Below are positions 30,225 through 41,697 of a DNA stretch of 64,000 bases, piece after piece. Under the pieces are notes generated by a model. The model was not told where the DNA came from and did not search any database. It was given only the letters and a program-made list of their open reading frames with translations. Positions within the stretch are counted from its first letter, which is position 1. Each line of letters starts with the position of its first letter. The DNA lies in NCBI GenBank assembly GCA_934045905.1, contig OW203763.1, forward strand, positions 37,275,017 through 37,339,016, written 5' to 3'. The DNA comes from Leuctra nigra (lineage: Eukaryota > Arthropoda > Insecta > Plecoptera > Leuctridae). The position numbers and the translations under genes are program-made.

Positions 30225-31250
30225 CGCTTGTTCCAATTTAATGGGTCGGGGGCAGTGGCCTCGGAACCGGGGGGGCAGCAGGGGCACGTGCCCCCCCTAG
30301 ACGTCTGAAGGGGGGCAAGAGTATCAATCTGCCCCCCCTGGTAACGCATTATATCTTTAAAAAATTACTCGATAAGGGCTGAATTTCAGAAAAATTCGCT
30401 GTGCGGCATTGTTAGGCATTGTTTGCGGCATTGTCATGTGAAAGTCTTCTGACGGAATTCAATTGATTTTGTTATTTTACACCAAAATCATTCACTGCCT
30501 AGAGTACCTATTAAAATTTGAGTAAATCGCTGCGGGGCTTATTTATATGAACATTCCTTATGAGTGAATGATTAACTTTTGTTTTCTTACAATTAAAATA
30601 AAATGCACCATAATCATTCGAAATTCAAAAAAATCCGCTGCGCGGCATTTTAATGTGTAATTTCTAAAATGTCTATGTCTATGTCTATGTCTAAAAATGT
30701 CTGAAATTCATAATGCATTTCAAATTGGACCTATTGTGAATGTGAATAAATGCGGAGATATCATCCAAAACTAATCACTCTTCAAGTGCATATAATTTAG
30801 ATAAAGATAGGTTTAAAAAGTGTGAAATCATGTAGAAACGCTCCAAATGCATTCCTGAAATTCAAAATTTTTCCGGGGGGCCTTCCCCCCAGACCCCCCA
30901 TTGTTTCTCTTCGCAATCGTGTTTCCCACACACATCGTCATTTACTGAATTATGTTCTCCCTTACAATTTAGTTCCTAACCTACCTAGATCCCAAGCAAA
31001 ATGTGCCCCCCCCCCTAAGAAAATAGACTTCCGACGCCACTGGTCAGGGGGTGGGTGTTCCCACCAACACTAGGGCCGCAGGACTACTGGAGACCGGCTG
31101 GCCACGCCTGGCATCTCCTCGTCTTCCTTTTCTTCCTCCACTTCCAATTGTTCCACAAGTTGCCTCCACCTTGTTCTGTCCTCCCACTGTCTCTCAGCCT
31201 CCAACTCACTCCAACTTCCTCCTCTCTCCAAAACATCCCCCTTATATTAT
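30225..31250 (-). mobile_element. LINE 3' tail, fragment 2, interrupted by a MITE
   Basis: GTTCCAATTTAATGGGTC at about 30232-30247 and GTCAGGGGGTGGGTGTTCCC at 31043 onward are continuous in the copy at 51252. A 790-bp element separates them here. Confidence 0.75.
30253..31042. mobile_element. hAT-like element with poly-G, CAGTGGCCTCGGAAC ends
   Basis: Left CAGTGGCCTCGGAAC, right TTCCGACGCCACTG. Flanks GTCGGGGG (30245-30252) and GTCAGGGG (31043-31050), 7 of 8 alike. Contains several G/C runs. Confidence 0.75.
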
Positions 31251-31636
31251 TGTAATAAATTAGGTACTAGGTACTTTATAACAGTTTTGAAATATCCCAA
31301 TCAATATGATTTTAATTAATACTTTATTTGACTTTCTCAAACTATATTTTGATTAAACTTGATCAAGTTTAATCATAGTTCATTGTTAAATATCTCTATG
31401 GTTTGACGCAATATTTTGTTCAGTATTCACCAAGCTATGATACCTAGTTTAGTTGTTTTTTTGTATAATTGTTTTTGTTTTCTCATTCATCACCCGCAAA
31501 ATCCGGTGAATACCAAACGAAATATTGTGACTATAGTTTGTGAAAGTAGAATAAAGTATAAATTTACTAGAAATCAAATCTTATTCACATTTTGTGATTA
31601 TCATTGTGGCAACATATTATATATTTTTTTCGAAGT

Positions 31637-32358
31637 GTCTATTCGCACCAACACCGAACACCAAATATTCGGTGCGAAAAACACTGAACACCGACATTTC
31701 GCACCGAATACATTTTTGACGCTATTCGCACCGAATATTTTGAAATCACAAAAGAGCAACATTATTCCACGAAATTGCGCCTACTTTTAAGTGGCCATAG
31801 GTGATGTTAGCGTGTTTATTTTACATATTAATTGATATAAGTACACTGATCACCTCTCCTAGTAATTATTTGAATATCAGGAATGATTTGGATGTGTATT
31901 TCTTTGCATTTGTCTCCCCATGGCTCAATTTCTAGCCGTAAAATTGTGTACTGCCGATGTTTCTTAGGTATGTAGCTTGGTTGAGTTGAGACTATTTGGA
32001 AGGAATAAAAACAATGTGAGCCACCAAAAGATAAAATACAGGTACTACTTGTATTCGAAGCAATGAATTAATTAAAGATATATTTATCTTTGTGAGCTCA
32101 TATTGTTTTTATTCATTCCAAATAGTCCCAAAACTCAAACAGTAAACTAGGTACCTTGACACTCAGAAGTGCCTCACATTTTTTACGGCTAGAAATTGAG
32201 CCATGGGGAGACACACTTAAAAGTAGGCGCAATTTCGTGGAATGATGTTGCCTATTTTTTGATTTCAAAATATTCGGTGCGAATAGCGTCAAAATCGTAT
32301 TCGGTGCGAAATGTCAGTGTTCAGTGTTTTTCGCACCGAATATTCGGTGCGAATAGAC
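31637..32358. mobile_element. fold-back element with ATTCGGTGCGAA repeats
   Basis: Begins GTCTATTCGCACC and ends GGTGCGAATAGAC. Arms of about 165 bp pair (AAAGTAGGCGCAATTTCGTG-type segment), and an inner arm pair lies at about 31912-31945 / 32177-32210 (CCATGGCTCAATTTCTAGCC). Confidence 0.82.
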
Positions 32359-32859
32359 GCGGCGCGGCGTGGATCCGATATCCTATCGGATCACCAACGT
32401 TGGTATACCAACGTGTGCTATTTTAGAAGTTATAAACCAAAAATGCAATGATTTTCCTGTGTTAAAGTTTTGTTCATTCTCGGATTTGAAACCTCGCTGT
32501 AGTAAGACAGGAGTTGCAAGTTAAATGACATTTCATGGTTTGTTTATACTTAAATTTAGTTGAAATGTTGGAAAAAGTAATTCATGATAGTAATGTGAGG
32601 GGCAAGATGGGCAAGGATACTATTTTGGTTGTTGCTTCATAAGAAGTGTTTAGAATTCCTTGGGTAACCTAATTAATTAAAGGTATTTGTAACTATTTGT
32701 TAAATAAGATTGTTTTGCACGTCTTCATTAATCTTGTTGACTGTTGTGTAAAATCATGTTTAATATTTCATTAGAGTCAGTAATTTACAGGTATTTCACC
32801 TTGAATATGTTTATCTAAATTGCATTTTTAGTAATTGGTTAAATACCCAGGGAATGTCC

Positions 32860-33035
32860 ATAATTCTGGAGTAATGTAGGCTTTGACATCCAGTAATGTG
32901 GTGATATCAAGTAAGGTAGTAATGTAGGTAGTGATTATCAAGTAGTAATGTAGTAATGTAGGTAGTGATTATCAAGTTGTAACGTAGATGGTTCAGTAAT
33001 GTAGGCTTTGACATCCAGTAATGTAGTTTTTAACA
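32860..33035 (+). repeat. degenerate GTAATGTAG tandem repeat
   Basis: Repeats of AGTAATGTAGG(T/C) with TTTGACATCCAGTAATGT and GTGATTATCAAGTAGTAATG blocks, each present twice or more. Confidence 0.65.
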
Positions 33036-33215
33036 TCTGTGACGGAGGTTTTGTCAGAGAGCTATGTAGGGACATCGCGAATGTACATTGATAAAGTGAT
33101 ACGACAATATAAAACATCTTAATTAATCATCGAAATGGGTAAGCTTAACAAATCAATACACATCCTCTACATCATTCCCTGTGTATCCGCTCAGCTATAG
33201 TCATGTGCTACTAAA

Positions 33216-34290
33216 TCCCAGTGAACACAGGTCGTCCCAGGGACAGACTATTTTTAGGATATCCTAGCCTAAAGTAGGACATCCTACTAGGATGTCCTGG
33301 GTACCTCCCTGGGATATCCTAATAAAGGAAGAAGATCCTTTTTTAGGAACATTCTTCCTAAATTAGGCAATTGCCTTTTTTAGGAAGAATTGTCCTAAAA
33401 ATGGCTGCCACTGAAATCCTATTTTAGGACAATTCTTCCTAAATTAGGCAATTGCCTTTTTTAGGAAGAATTGTCATAAAAATGGCTGCTATTGAAATAT
33501 TTTTAAAAGTTTCTACAACTGTCAACAGAGTACTCTGCCCTTCGACTTCACAATATAGATTTTTAATTTCAGCATAATCTCTTTATCGTTTGTTTTTAAG
33601 TAAGTTATATTATTTCCAAAATCTGCCAAGTATTATAAGATATTATAACAAAAAGAGACATGTCCTATTGGATGATAGGAAAAATGTGTATTTCTTTTAT
33701 TTTGTACTGGAACCTAAGTTGTCACCTTGGAGTCGGAGCCATATTTTTTGGATGCAAACATTGATAACTGAATTAAGAATATGAATAATGCGAATCGTGC
33801 GAATTGCTGTCTGTGCAAATAGAATCTGTCTATTAAATATGGCAATTGCATACCAATAGGGGAAAATTATCTTCCATAGGAAATACCATTCTATTATAAT
33901 AATAATGAAAAATTATATATTAAATTTGTCATTTTCATCCTAATTTAGGAAAAGCATCTACCTAAATAAGAAAATGACGTCCTAAAGTAGGACAATGTAT
34001 ATCTTAAATTAGGCAGTTTCATCTTAATTTAGGAAAAGTATCGACCTAAATTAGGAAATGACGTCCTAAACTAGGACAATAGATATCCTAAATTAGGCAG
34101 TGTCGTCCTTTTTTAGGAAGGTCGGCCTAATTTAGGACGTACCTGGGATCGAAAAACTTGTGTAATTAGGACACTCTGGGGACACTCTGGGGATCATTTT
34201 AGGCCGAGTTTAGGACGGACTGGGGATGTCCTACCTAAGTAAGTAGTCTGTCCTGGGGACGTCCCAGGTACGTCCTAGTGTTCACTGGGA
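33216..34290. mobile_element. TIR element built of TTTAGGAC / TAGGAAGAATTG modules
   Basis: Ends TCCCAGTGAACAC and GTGTTCACTGGGA. The interior carries many copies of TCCTAAATTAGGCA, TTAGGAAGAATTGTC and TAGGAC in both orientations. A 64-codon open frame inside (33590-33784) is not recognised. Confidence 0.78.
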
Positions 34291-34689
34291 AGATATCAGA
34301 AGTATTCATTATGTTTCTATGTGTTTCGGCCGAACAGCCGACCCTCATCTCTGAAGAGTAGTTTTAGGGCAGGTGGGTTTAAATACTAAATGTCCATGTT
34401 TTCGGGTTCCCTATGAACTCGATGGTGGCAGGTGGCAGCGAAATCAAATTTGGTTAGTAGTTATTTGGGTTCGAATCCCAATGAGAAGTCAACCCCACTG
34501 GATATGGTTAGTACCAGTGGTTCTCAACTACATATCCGTAGTAGAGCCTTTTCACCCCCTGACAGTAATTTCAAAAAATAAATATTTTGGAATGTTCGAT
34601 CGGTTGAGCCACGTTAACACATTACCCAAAGCTCTCCTGCCCTGTTATGATTTTTTACCGCCCAAATTCAAATATGTCAATCGGTGACA

Positions 34690-34887
34690 GATTTTCTGTG
34701 ACGTCAGAACTGTGTTTCCTACGAACCAGTGTTTCTGAACGTACTCCGTACTCCATTCGTTCTTCTTCCCGCTTATTTGCTTGGTTTGGTTGTTTCCGGT
34801 TCCGCCTTCCGGTTGTTTCCTTCATTTTTCCTACCTGCTTTGACCTGCTTTTTGGTGCTCTTCTCATGGTTGAAGAAGTTATTTATG
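34690..34887 (+). promoter_or_regulatory. candidate promoter and first (untranslated) exon of CDC123
   Basis: A locally GC-richer stretch carries a CRE-type GTGACGTCAG at 34698-34707 and ETS-like TTCCGG motifs near 34795 and 34808. It ends in a strong donor (G|GTAAGT, donor at 34888) 20 nt after an ATG at 34866. It is the best first-exon candidate upstream of CDC123 exon 1 on the same strand; no other gene needs it. Joined to 41481 it would form an 11-codon upstream reading frame (MVEEVIYDLYL). Only RNA evidence can confirm it. Confidence 0.35.
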
Positions 34888-35318
34888 GTAAGTTATCCAC
34901 AAGCATTTAATATGCGCAATTGATATTTTAATTAAAATTAAACTTGTTTGTGACCTAGATAAATATATATTCTAACTATTCAAAAATAAATTTAAGAAAA
35001 TTCATAGGTTCTTTGAAAAACAAATGTCACGTTCTGCTTGCTTGCCTCGGTTAACGTGCACATGGATATAATTTTGGCGGTCACCGATGCAGAAGTGGAG
35101 GCCTTGCTGCAAATCCAATTTTTGCCAGTGCCAGTAATACCTAAGGTACCTACCTATTTGATTCTACCTTACCAGATGCCAATTAATGGGCTCATCTTGC
35201 CAAAAAGGATCCGTCTAGGAAGTATTTTATGTCTAGTAGGTACGTAGGAGGTCTAGGTACCTAGTAGCGTACTGTATTTGGTAGTAGGTAGGCCTAGAGA
35301 GCGGTAGGCCTTAGCTAC

Positions 35319-35481
35319 CTGCACTGCGATCGTATAACTTTGCCTGACAAACGATCGACAACTCTTATGAGAGATTAGCATTGATTCGACTTTGTTGTCG
35401 ATGGACTTTGACGTGTCAATGTTATTCTCCCATAAGAGATGTCGATCGGCTGTTGACAAAAGTTATACGATCCCAGTGCAG
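35319..35481. mobile_element. MITE, CTGCACTGCGATCGTATAAC family, copy 2
   Basis: Ends CTGCACTGCGATCGTATAAC / GTTATACGATCCCAGTGCAG. Confidence 0.85.
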
Positions 35482-35680
35482 GGCTGCAAAGCACATGGTT
35501 GCACATTCAATGTTATCTCTGATGACAGCCAGCTGTTTTTTACTCTATTTATTATTGTCAAATACAGAGACGTAGTTTAGTTAGAACATGTGCAAGGAAA
35601 CTAATAAAACGGGAGAAGTAGAATAGGTACCTAGATAATTAAGCCAAATTTAGACCTACAACCTACTACCTACCTACCTA

Positions 35681-35899
35681 GGTACACTCGGCCAAACATA
35701 AATTGATCGTTGATCAAATTTGAATGACTGCTGGTCATGTCCCATACCAATCAAAGCTTGTTATTATCGTTGAAATGTGAGGTCACCTACTAGAGTGAGA
35801 CAAGGAGATCGCTTGGACTCACTTCGGATGATGCAATCTAACATTTATCAGTCAATCAAATTTGATCAACGATCAATTTATGTTTGGCCGAGTGTACCT
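35681..35899 (+). mobile_element. GTACACTCGGCC MITE family, copy d (best preserved)
   Basis: Ends GGTACACTCGGCCAAACATA and the inverse TATGTTTGGCCGAGTGTACC-like; the pairing continues through AATTGATCGTTGATCAAATT. Confidence 0.88.
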
Positions 35900-36539
35900 A
35901 CCTAGTACCTACCTACTAGAATAGTAATAATATCCAATGGGCTGCTCCTGTGGCGAGCCAGGTTAATTGTGACAGGTTATTCGTATAGGTAGACTTGGGG
36001 CCCTTTTCTATAACTTCAAAATTCCTGATTCTGCTGGAATCCGATTCATGGCTACGTGGATTAACAAAATAGAATCGGGTCCCTGGGCTGTCAAATTTTT
36101 AGCACCCTTGTCACAGGGCGCAGGTAGTGAAGTTGTTATTTAACAAAGTAAAAGCAGAGAGTTAACTTGCTTCTCTGCTGTTCGGTCTTGAATGAAAGAG
36201 CAGACAGTGTGTCCCGTGTTTAAGGTGAAAATGTATGTTTAGTCAAATCGGCGAAATGTTACCCACATAGGTACCTACCCACTCCTTAATTTTGAATGGG
36301 ATTGAATTTGAGCAATTTTATGTGTTGTGGATTATACATTTGAGCGATTTTGAGGTCCTAAAACTTCTTCATCACAATTATGGAAATTAAGTTAAAAAGA
36401 AATTGTTTACAGATTTTTTTCTCAAAACTTTGCCAAGTCCGAATAAATATTGCGACCGGCGACAAGTACAGGTTTCCTGCATTATTGACATCGTAGGGTT
36501 AAGTAGGTAGTCCACATTGTAGTACAATCATCGCTATTT

Positions 36540-36600
36540 TCACTAGCCCTGCCAGCAAGGAGGTGTCAAGTGGTAGACTACAGAACCGACTTGTGTTCAA
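36540..36600 (+). repeat. possible tRNA-like SINE remnant
   Basis: GTGTCAAGTGGTAGAC and TGTTCAAATCTCTCC resemble pol III boxes A and B at tRNA spacing. No body is recognised. Confidence 0.25.
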
Positions 36601-36835
36601 ATCTCTCCAACATCAAACGCCGACAATTCAATTGACATTATTTTCATACTACAGACTTCTATCTGTCCATGATAACGTGGCAAAAGAGCTGATATTGTTA
36701 CATTTAAAGTCTCAATAGGTGCTTGAAATGTATGTAGATGCACAATATTTTTTTTAATATTAATAATTTAAAATTTAAATTTGGAATTTAAGATTCCACT
36801 GTCACATTATTATTGGAGAGACTATAGACAAACTT

Positions 36836-36982
36836 ACCGTATTTATTCGCATAGTCCGCGGGTATATTTCAAATATTGAAATCTCAAAACAGGGATGCGG
36901 ACTATACACTATCTATACACAGCATTTTTCGAAAAACCAGTTTCATAAACAGGGGTGCGGACTATATGCGAGTAAATACGGT
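36836..36982. mobile_element. short ACCGTATT-family MITE, copy 2
   Basis: Ends ACCGTATTTATTCGCATAGT and ATATGCGAGTAAATACGGT. Inverted relative to 17496-17650. Confidence 0.85.
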
Positions 36983-37479
36983 GTTTTGTTCATGAAGAAA
37001 AGGCAGATGACATGATGGCTCTCGAATTTCAATAACTTCACTCCAACTCGGATTGTAGGTAGCAGAGACAAAATCAGTAATAGAAAGACAAATCGAAGCA
37101 TAGAATATAATAAACAATTTTGAAAAAGAGCCATTATGACATATGTGTAATAGGTAGTACTCATTGTGCATCTTTGCTCCAAGTTGAATCTCTTTCTAAC
37201 AAGCAACAGCCAATCTTTGGATTGGATTTGTAAAACCAGTATTTTGCATTGTTTTTCTTTCATTGTGCGCAAACAGATAAAAGTAGTAAGGGACAGAAAA
37301 TAAAATAAGCTTTTTCCAATCCAAGGATTAGACCGTTGGTTACTTTCGGTACGGTTTTGCCTATTCTTTGGCCACCGCAAAGTAACACATTCGATAATGT
37401 CCCGTATTTCCATAAGCTTGATAAAAATAATACCAACCAACTCCAATAAAGTAATAATAATCTTCCGCTGGTTCCATCG

Positions 37480-37970
37480 CAGGGGGTGGGTGTTCCCACT
37501 AACACTAGGGCCACAGGACTCCTGGAATCTGGTTGGCCACACCTGCGTCTTCGTCTTCTTCCTCCACCTTGTTCTGTCCTCCCACTCTCTCTTAGACTCC
37601 AACTCACTACAACTTCCTCTCTCCAACCCATCCTCCTTAATAACTTCAATCCACCTGTCTCTTGGTCATCCAACTCGGTGTGGTCCCGAAATAGCCGACT
37701 CAAAACAGCTGCCGTGCCACTCGTCCTGTTTCCATTCTCTTCATGTGGCCAAACCACCAAAACTGCCTAGTTTAAATCCAATCTCTCAACCCCCAGCTCT
37801 CTTCTTATCTTCTTACTTTGAACCTTGTCCATTCTTGTAACTCCCTTCACACTCCTCAAGAACTTCATCTCAGCTTCCTGTAGCTGATCCATTTCCTTTC
37901 CTCCTGCTGACCACGTCACTGCCCCGTTCATTAGAATTGGCAGGAAATAAACAAAATGAAGAAAAAATGT
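37480..37970 (-). mobile_element. LINE 3' tail, fragment 3
   Basis: Minus-strand reading gives AEMKFLRSVKGVTRMDKVQ and IRRELGVERL, the same as the 51260-51950 copy, then frame breaks. Confidence 0.82.
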
Positions 37971-38634
37971 ATACCCATTTTTTCGATAGAATGGCCTTAG
38001 CAAGCACGTTCATGATCTGGTTGCTAATAGAGTTTGGAAAAGGGAAGGGTGAACAGGTACTAAAAGATCAAGAACTAGGAGAAGTAGGGTCAGTGACCAG
38101 TGTACCAGTTCTCGTCACCCTTTAGCACAATTCAGCATAGGTACACTAATTTTTAAAACAACTGTTTGTGAAATGTCACATATTGACTGCATTCCATGAT
38201 GAATGAGACATTGAAGATTCATTTCTGATTGGTCATCGCTAGCAGGGTGAGATCAAAAAAGTTATGTTACAGTTTAAATGTGCAGAAAACAACTTGCCCA
38301 AATCTCGTCCACTTAAAAAATCCAATGTTAAAGTGGTAGAGTGGTAAATGGTTAATGGAGTGTTAAGGTGGTCGAGATTAGGGACCTGGACGAGAACTGG
38401 AACCCTGACCCTACCTTTACAGTTGCAATTCATAGATTCTACTTTGTAGAGCCATGGAAACTTGATATCTCCAGGCATACTCTGCCCCCACCGTAAGCTA
38501 TCAAAAACTAACAAACATAATAACCTAAGTGTAATTACAAACATAATTACCATTCATAGTGCATGTTGGGAGAGTAATTGTGGAGGGTTGACAATAGTTG
38601 CTGCTATTTCTTTCGAGGCTATGTAGATAGTAAC

Positions 38635-39533
38635 TAGGAAAACGCTCTGAGTAACGCGTTGATGAGCGAGCACGGATACGCGCAATACCTCGAACCAAAA
38701 TTCTGTTGATCGAAAATGTCCTTAAAAGCCAATAATTCTTGAACTTGGTCACAGACTTGTATGAAAATCTCCAACAATTCCTAAAATATTGGTCCCAATA
38801 ACCACGCAAAGTTTTAAGTTGATCGATTGAACCTTTATGATTGAACGATTCCTTGTTAATTTACAAAAATCACAGGATCTTGTTCAAAAAATATTTAAAC
38901 GGTCATATCAGTTTCATAATAATATACTTTTGAAAGTTTCTGCTCTAACAACCTCGAAGTGAAGATTCGAAGATGCCGTGAAATGTGAAATTCGAGAAAT
39001 ATGACAGCCAACACGCAAAATATCCGTAAACTGTCAATAACTTTTGAATTTAAACACAGTTTAGTCTGAAAATTGTCAAAAATACAGATAATGTTGGACC
39101 CGATGACCATGCAAATTTTTAAGTTTATCGGTCAAACGGTTCTGGTTTAAATTTCAAAAAGCACATTAAATATTTTTTTAAATTTTAACCAATGGGACGA
39201 TTTGGCTGAAAATTTGTAAAATAAGAGACAATGTTGGTCTTAATGACCATGCAAAATATAAGGTTGATCACATTTGTCGAATACCATTTTTATTTTTTAG
39301 CCTATCAGGAGATGTTTATTTAAATTTTAATCAATTGATAGATTTCAAAAAAAAATGGGGTCAGCAAACAGAGAAGGTTGTCTCTACATGTGTGCAAAAT
39401 TTCAGATCGATCGGTGAAACGGTGCGACTTCTATTGCTCCAGATAACAGCCAAAAATATAAACAAAAAAAAAACAAAAAAACAGAGGTCCGTGTCAAAAG
39501 AGTCAAAAGGAGACGCTCGCTTCGCTCGCTCAA
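38635..39533 (+). repeat. ACGCTC..GAGCGAGC element with ~130-bp internal repeats, copy 2
   Basis: Starts AGGAAAACGCTCTGAGTAAC and ends ACGCTCGCTTCGCTCGCTC. Several internal units share AATGTTGG and GACCATGCAAA. Confidence 0.7.
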
Positions 39534-39817
39534 CAAATTGAATGCTTCAGTTTTGGATTAACATTCCTTTGTCTGCCATTGTTTCTATCGTTTTAAGAAG
39601 ATACTTGTTTTTGACCATCTAAAACCTAGTAGAAGTAGGGATTTGTATAATCCACTAGAGTAAACTAGAGTTCTGAGTTATTGTTTAATTAAGTGAGTTA
39701 TCATTATCAGGAAACATGATAGTTTCTGTTCTGTGTTACTGGAAGGTTAATGAATGGTGTTCTGAATCAATTTTGGTTTGTTTTTGTAGGCTGGGGTAAG
39801 GTAATGTGACCCAGACG

Positions 39818-40149
39818 GTCCTTCAAAGTGTATTTTTAGTTTTTTTGTCACAAGAATTTTAAAAAAACAAAGAGTAACACTCATTTCAAGCTCTCTACTG
39901 ATAATGCCACACATTGGAGTACATTACAGCCTCTGGTATGAGTGACCATAATGTGTCATACGAAATTAATCATAATTAATCGTAAAAACGCTCTGGGTCA
40001 TAGGAGAGGACATAATGTAGGTACTCCAGTGCATGCGTGGCATTACCTACCTATTTAGTAAAGTGAGCAAAAATGTGTGTTATTTTTGATTTTTGAAAAT
40101 TTTGTTAGTGTGAAGAAAAAGCTTTAAAAACACTTTGAAGAACCAAGGC
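39818..40149. mobile_element. inverted-repeat MITE
   Basis: GTCCTTCAAAGTGTATTTTTAG / CTTTAAAAACACTTTGAAG-type ends (each under the match length quoted) pair, as do ATAATGCCACACATTGGAGT and ACTCCAGTGCATGCGTGGCA. Confidence 0.7.
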
Positions 40150-40423
40150 CTCTTAACAGGAGATAGCATGCCCCTACCTAGCATGTAGGTAGGGGCTGTT
40201 AGGTACCGCAAGCAAAGTATCAGTTCTACATCGAACAACTCTCTGATCTGTCTGCTCTATTCCATTTCTTATTTTGATGCTCTACTTTTACATTCTTTAT
40301 ACCATCAGATTTCAGGGACGACGCTAGGATTTTTATACAGGGGGGGCCTAGGTAGGGCAATACACTTTTTAGGGGGGGCAAACGTATTTTCACATGTATA
40401 TTATCATATTGCGGCGTGGGGAT

Positions 40424-40729
40424 CAGGCGCGTAGGAACTAAATTTGCAAGGGGGGGAATAATATGTAAAATAACTTGAGCTGGAGATACTAGTGTCTAAA
40501 AGACAATGGGGGTCTGGGGGGAGGGCCCCCCAGTAAAATGCAGGTCCGGGGCGCACAGCCGCGGAAAAGTTTTGAATTTCTGACATCAATTTGGTGCATT
40601 TCTATGCGATTTGAACACTTTTTAAGCACATTTTTTCTTGACACATTAATATATACGTACATAGGGAGGGGTATTGAATCAGAGGGGGGATTCTCCCCCC
40701 CCCCCCACCCCCTCCTTCCTACGCGCCTG
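40424..40729. mobile_element. hAT-like poly-G MITE with perfect 8-bp TSD
   Basis: Ends CAGGCGCGTAGGAA and TTCCTACGCGCCTG, flanked both sides by GTGGGGAT (40416-40423, 40730-40737). Confidence 0.9.
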
Positions 40730-40739
40730 GTGGGGATAA

Positions 40740-41110
40740 TTCAACAAACTGAAGCCTTCAAAAAATTATCCCTACACTAATTTTTATGAACTGTCCTCCC
40801 ACCATTTTTCGTCCCTTACCATTTCCCAAGACTCTCCACTTTTTCCACAGCCACCTTCACTCCACTCATCCACTTCGTTCGCGGTCTCCCTGCCTTTCTT
40901 TTCCCTCCCATTGCTGCTCTATCAGCCTTCCTTCTCGGTATCCTCTCTTGTCCCATCCCTTTCAATCGACCAAACCATTTCAATCTCTCCTTTCCAAATT
41001 TGAAACTTAGAGTCTCCTTTGCAAGATCTTTGAGCTCCGTATCTTATCCAATTTTTGTCAACCCTGCTATACTTCTTAGGAACTTCATTATATATGTCTG
41101 GCATACGAAA
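40740..41110 (-). mobile_element. LINE 3' tail, fragment 4 (diverged)
   Basis: Minus strand KFQIWKGEIEMVWSIERDGT corresponds to [18 protein letters not shown] of the better copies; the frame is broken. Confidence 0.6.
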
Positions 41111-41493
41111 GTCGCCTATTTGCTAAACATTGTCAGCTGAAATTTTATTTGATAATTTGAACAGTGCAAAAAATTGAAGAAAAGTATAGACTTTCAAGAT
41201 ATTTATTTTCCCACATTTGGTTTGGGGGGGCCGCGCGAATGTTTGGGGGGGCCGTGGCCCCCTCAGGCCCCCCCTTAGCGTCGTCCCTGTCAGATTCAAA
41301 ATAAAGTTTATTATTGTTACGACTAGCATGCTCAAGTTAGGTGTAGAACGATTTTTTGCTTGAATTTCCTCATTTAACCAGATTAGTACCAATTTCATTT
41401 CAGGCCGTCGTTCGACAGTGCTCACTTAGTCATAAGTAGTCCTTCCATCTACCTATCTAAATCTTTTTTTGACGTTTCAGATCTGTATTTGTG

Positions 41494-41697
41494 ATGACTA
41501 TAACAAATCTTGAGGTGTGTTCGTATCAGCATTGGTCCCCACAATTCCCCAACGAGACGTTGGAATCTGTTTTTGTACCAATCCCATTAGACGTTCTCAG
41601 CTATTTGCAAACAGACAAATTGGTACTTCCACTGGAGTCCACTCAACCACATACTTCTGAAAATGACCCAGAGTGGAATACCTTGCCACAAATTGAG
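41494..41697 (+). CDS. CDC123: CDC123 coding exon 1
   Basis: The exon follows an acceptor (GTTTCAG) ending at 41480, so 13 nt of 5' leader precede the ATG in this exon. It ends LPQIE|GTACCT. An upstream untranslated exon must therefore exist. Confidence 0.9.

Larger units (their letters stand above)
40313..41289. mobile_element. hAT-like element, CAGGGACGACGCTAGGA ends, with nested insertions
   Basis: Right end TTAGCGTCGTCCCTG. Flanks TCAGATTT (40305-40312) and TCAGATTC (41290-41297), 7 of 8 alike. Contains the complete MITE 40424-40729 and LINE tail 4. Confidence 0.8.

Noticed and set aside
32860..33035. CRISPR-like or coding tandem repeat
   Set aside because: Unit lengths are irregular and the repeats are degenerate; a simple non-coding tandem repeat in a eukaryote.
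36943..37626. 227-codon minus-strand open frame
   Set aside because: Its first part is an off-frame read of the LINE tail and its last part runs through a MITE, so it is a chance fusion of repeats.
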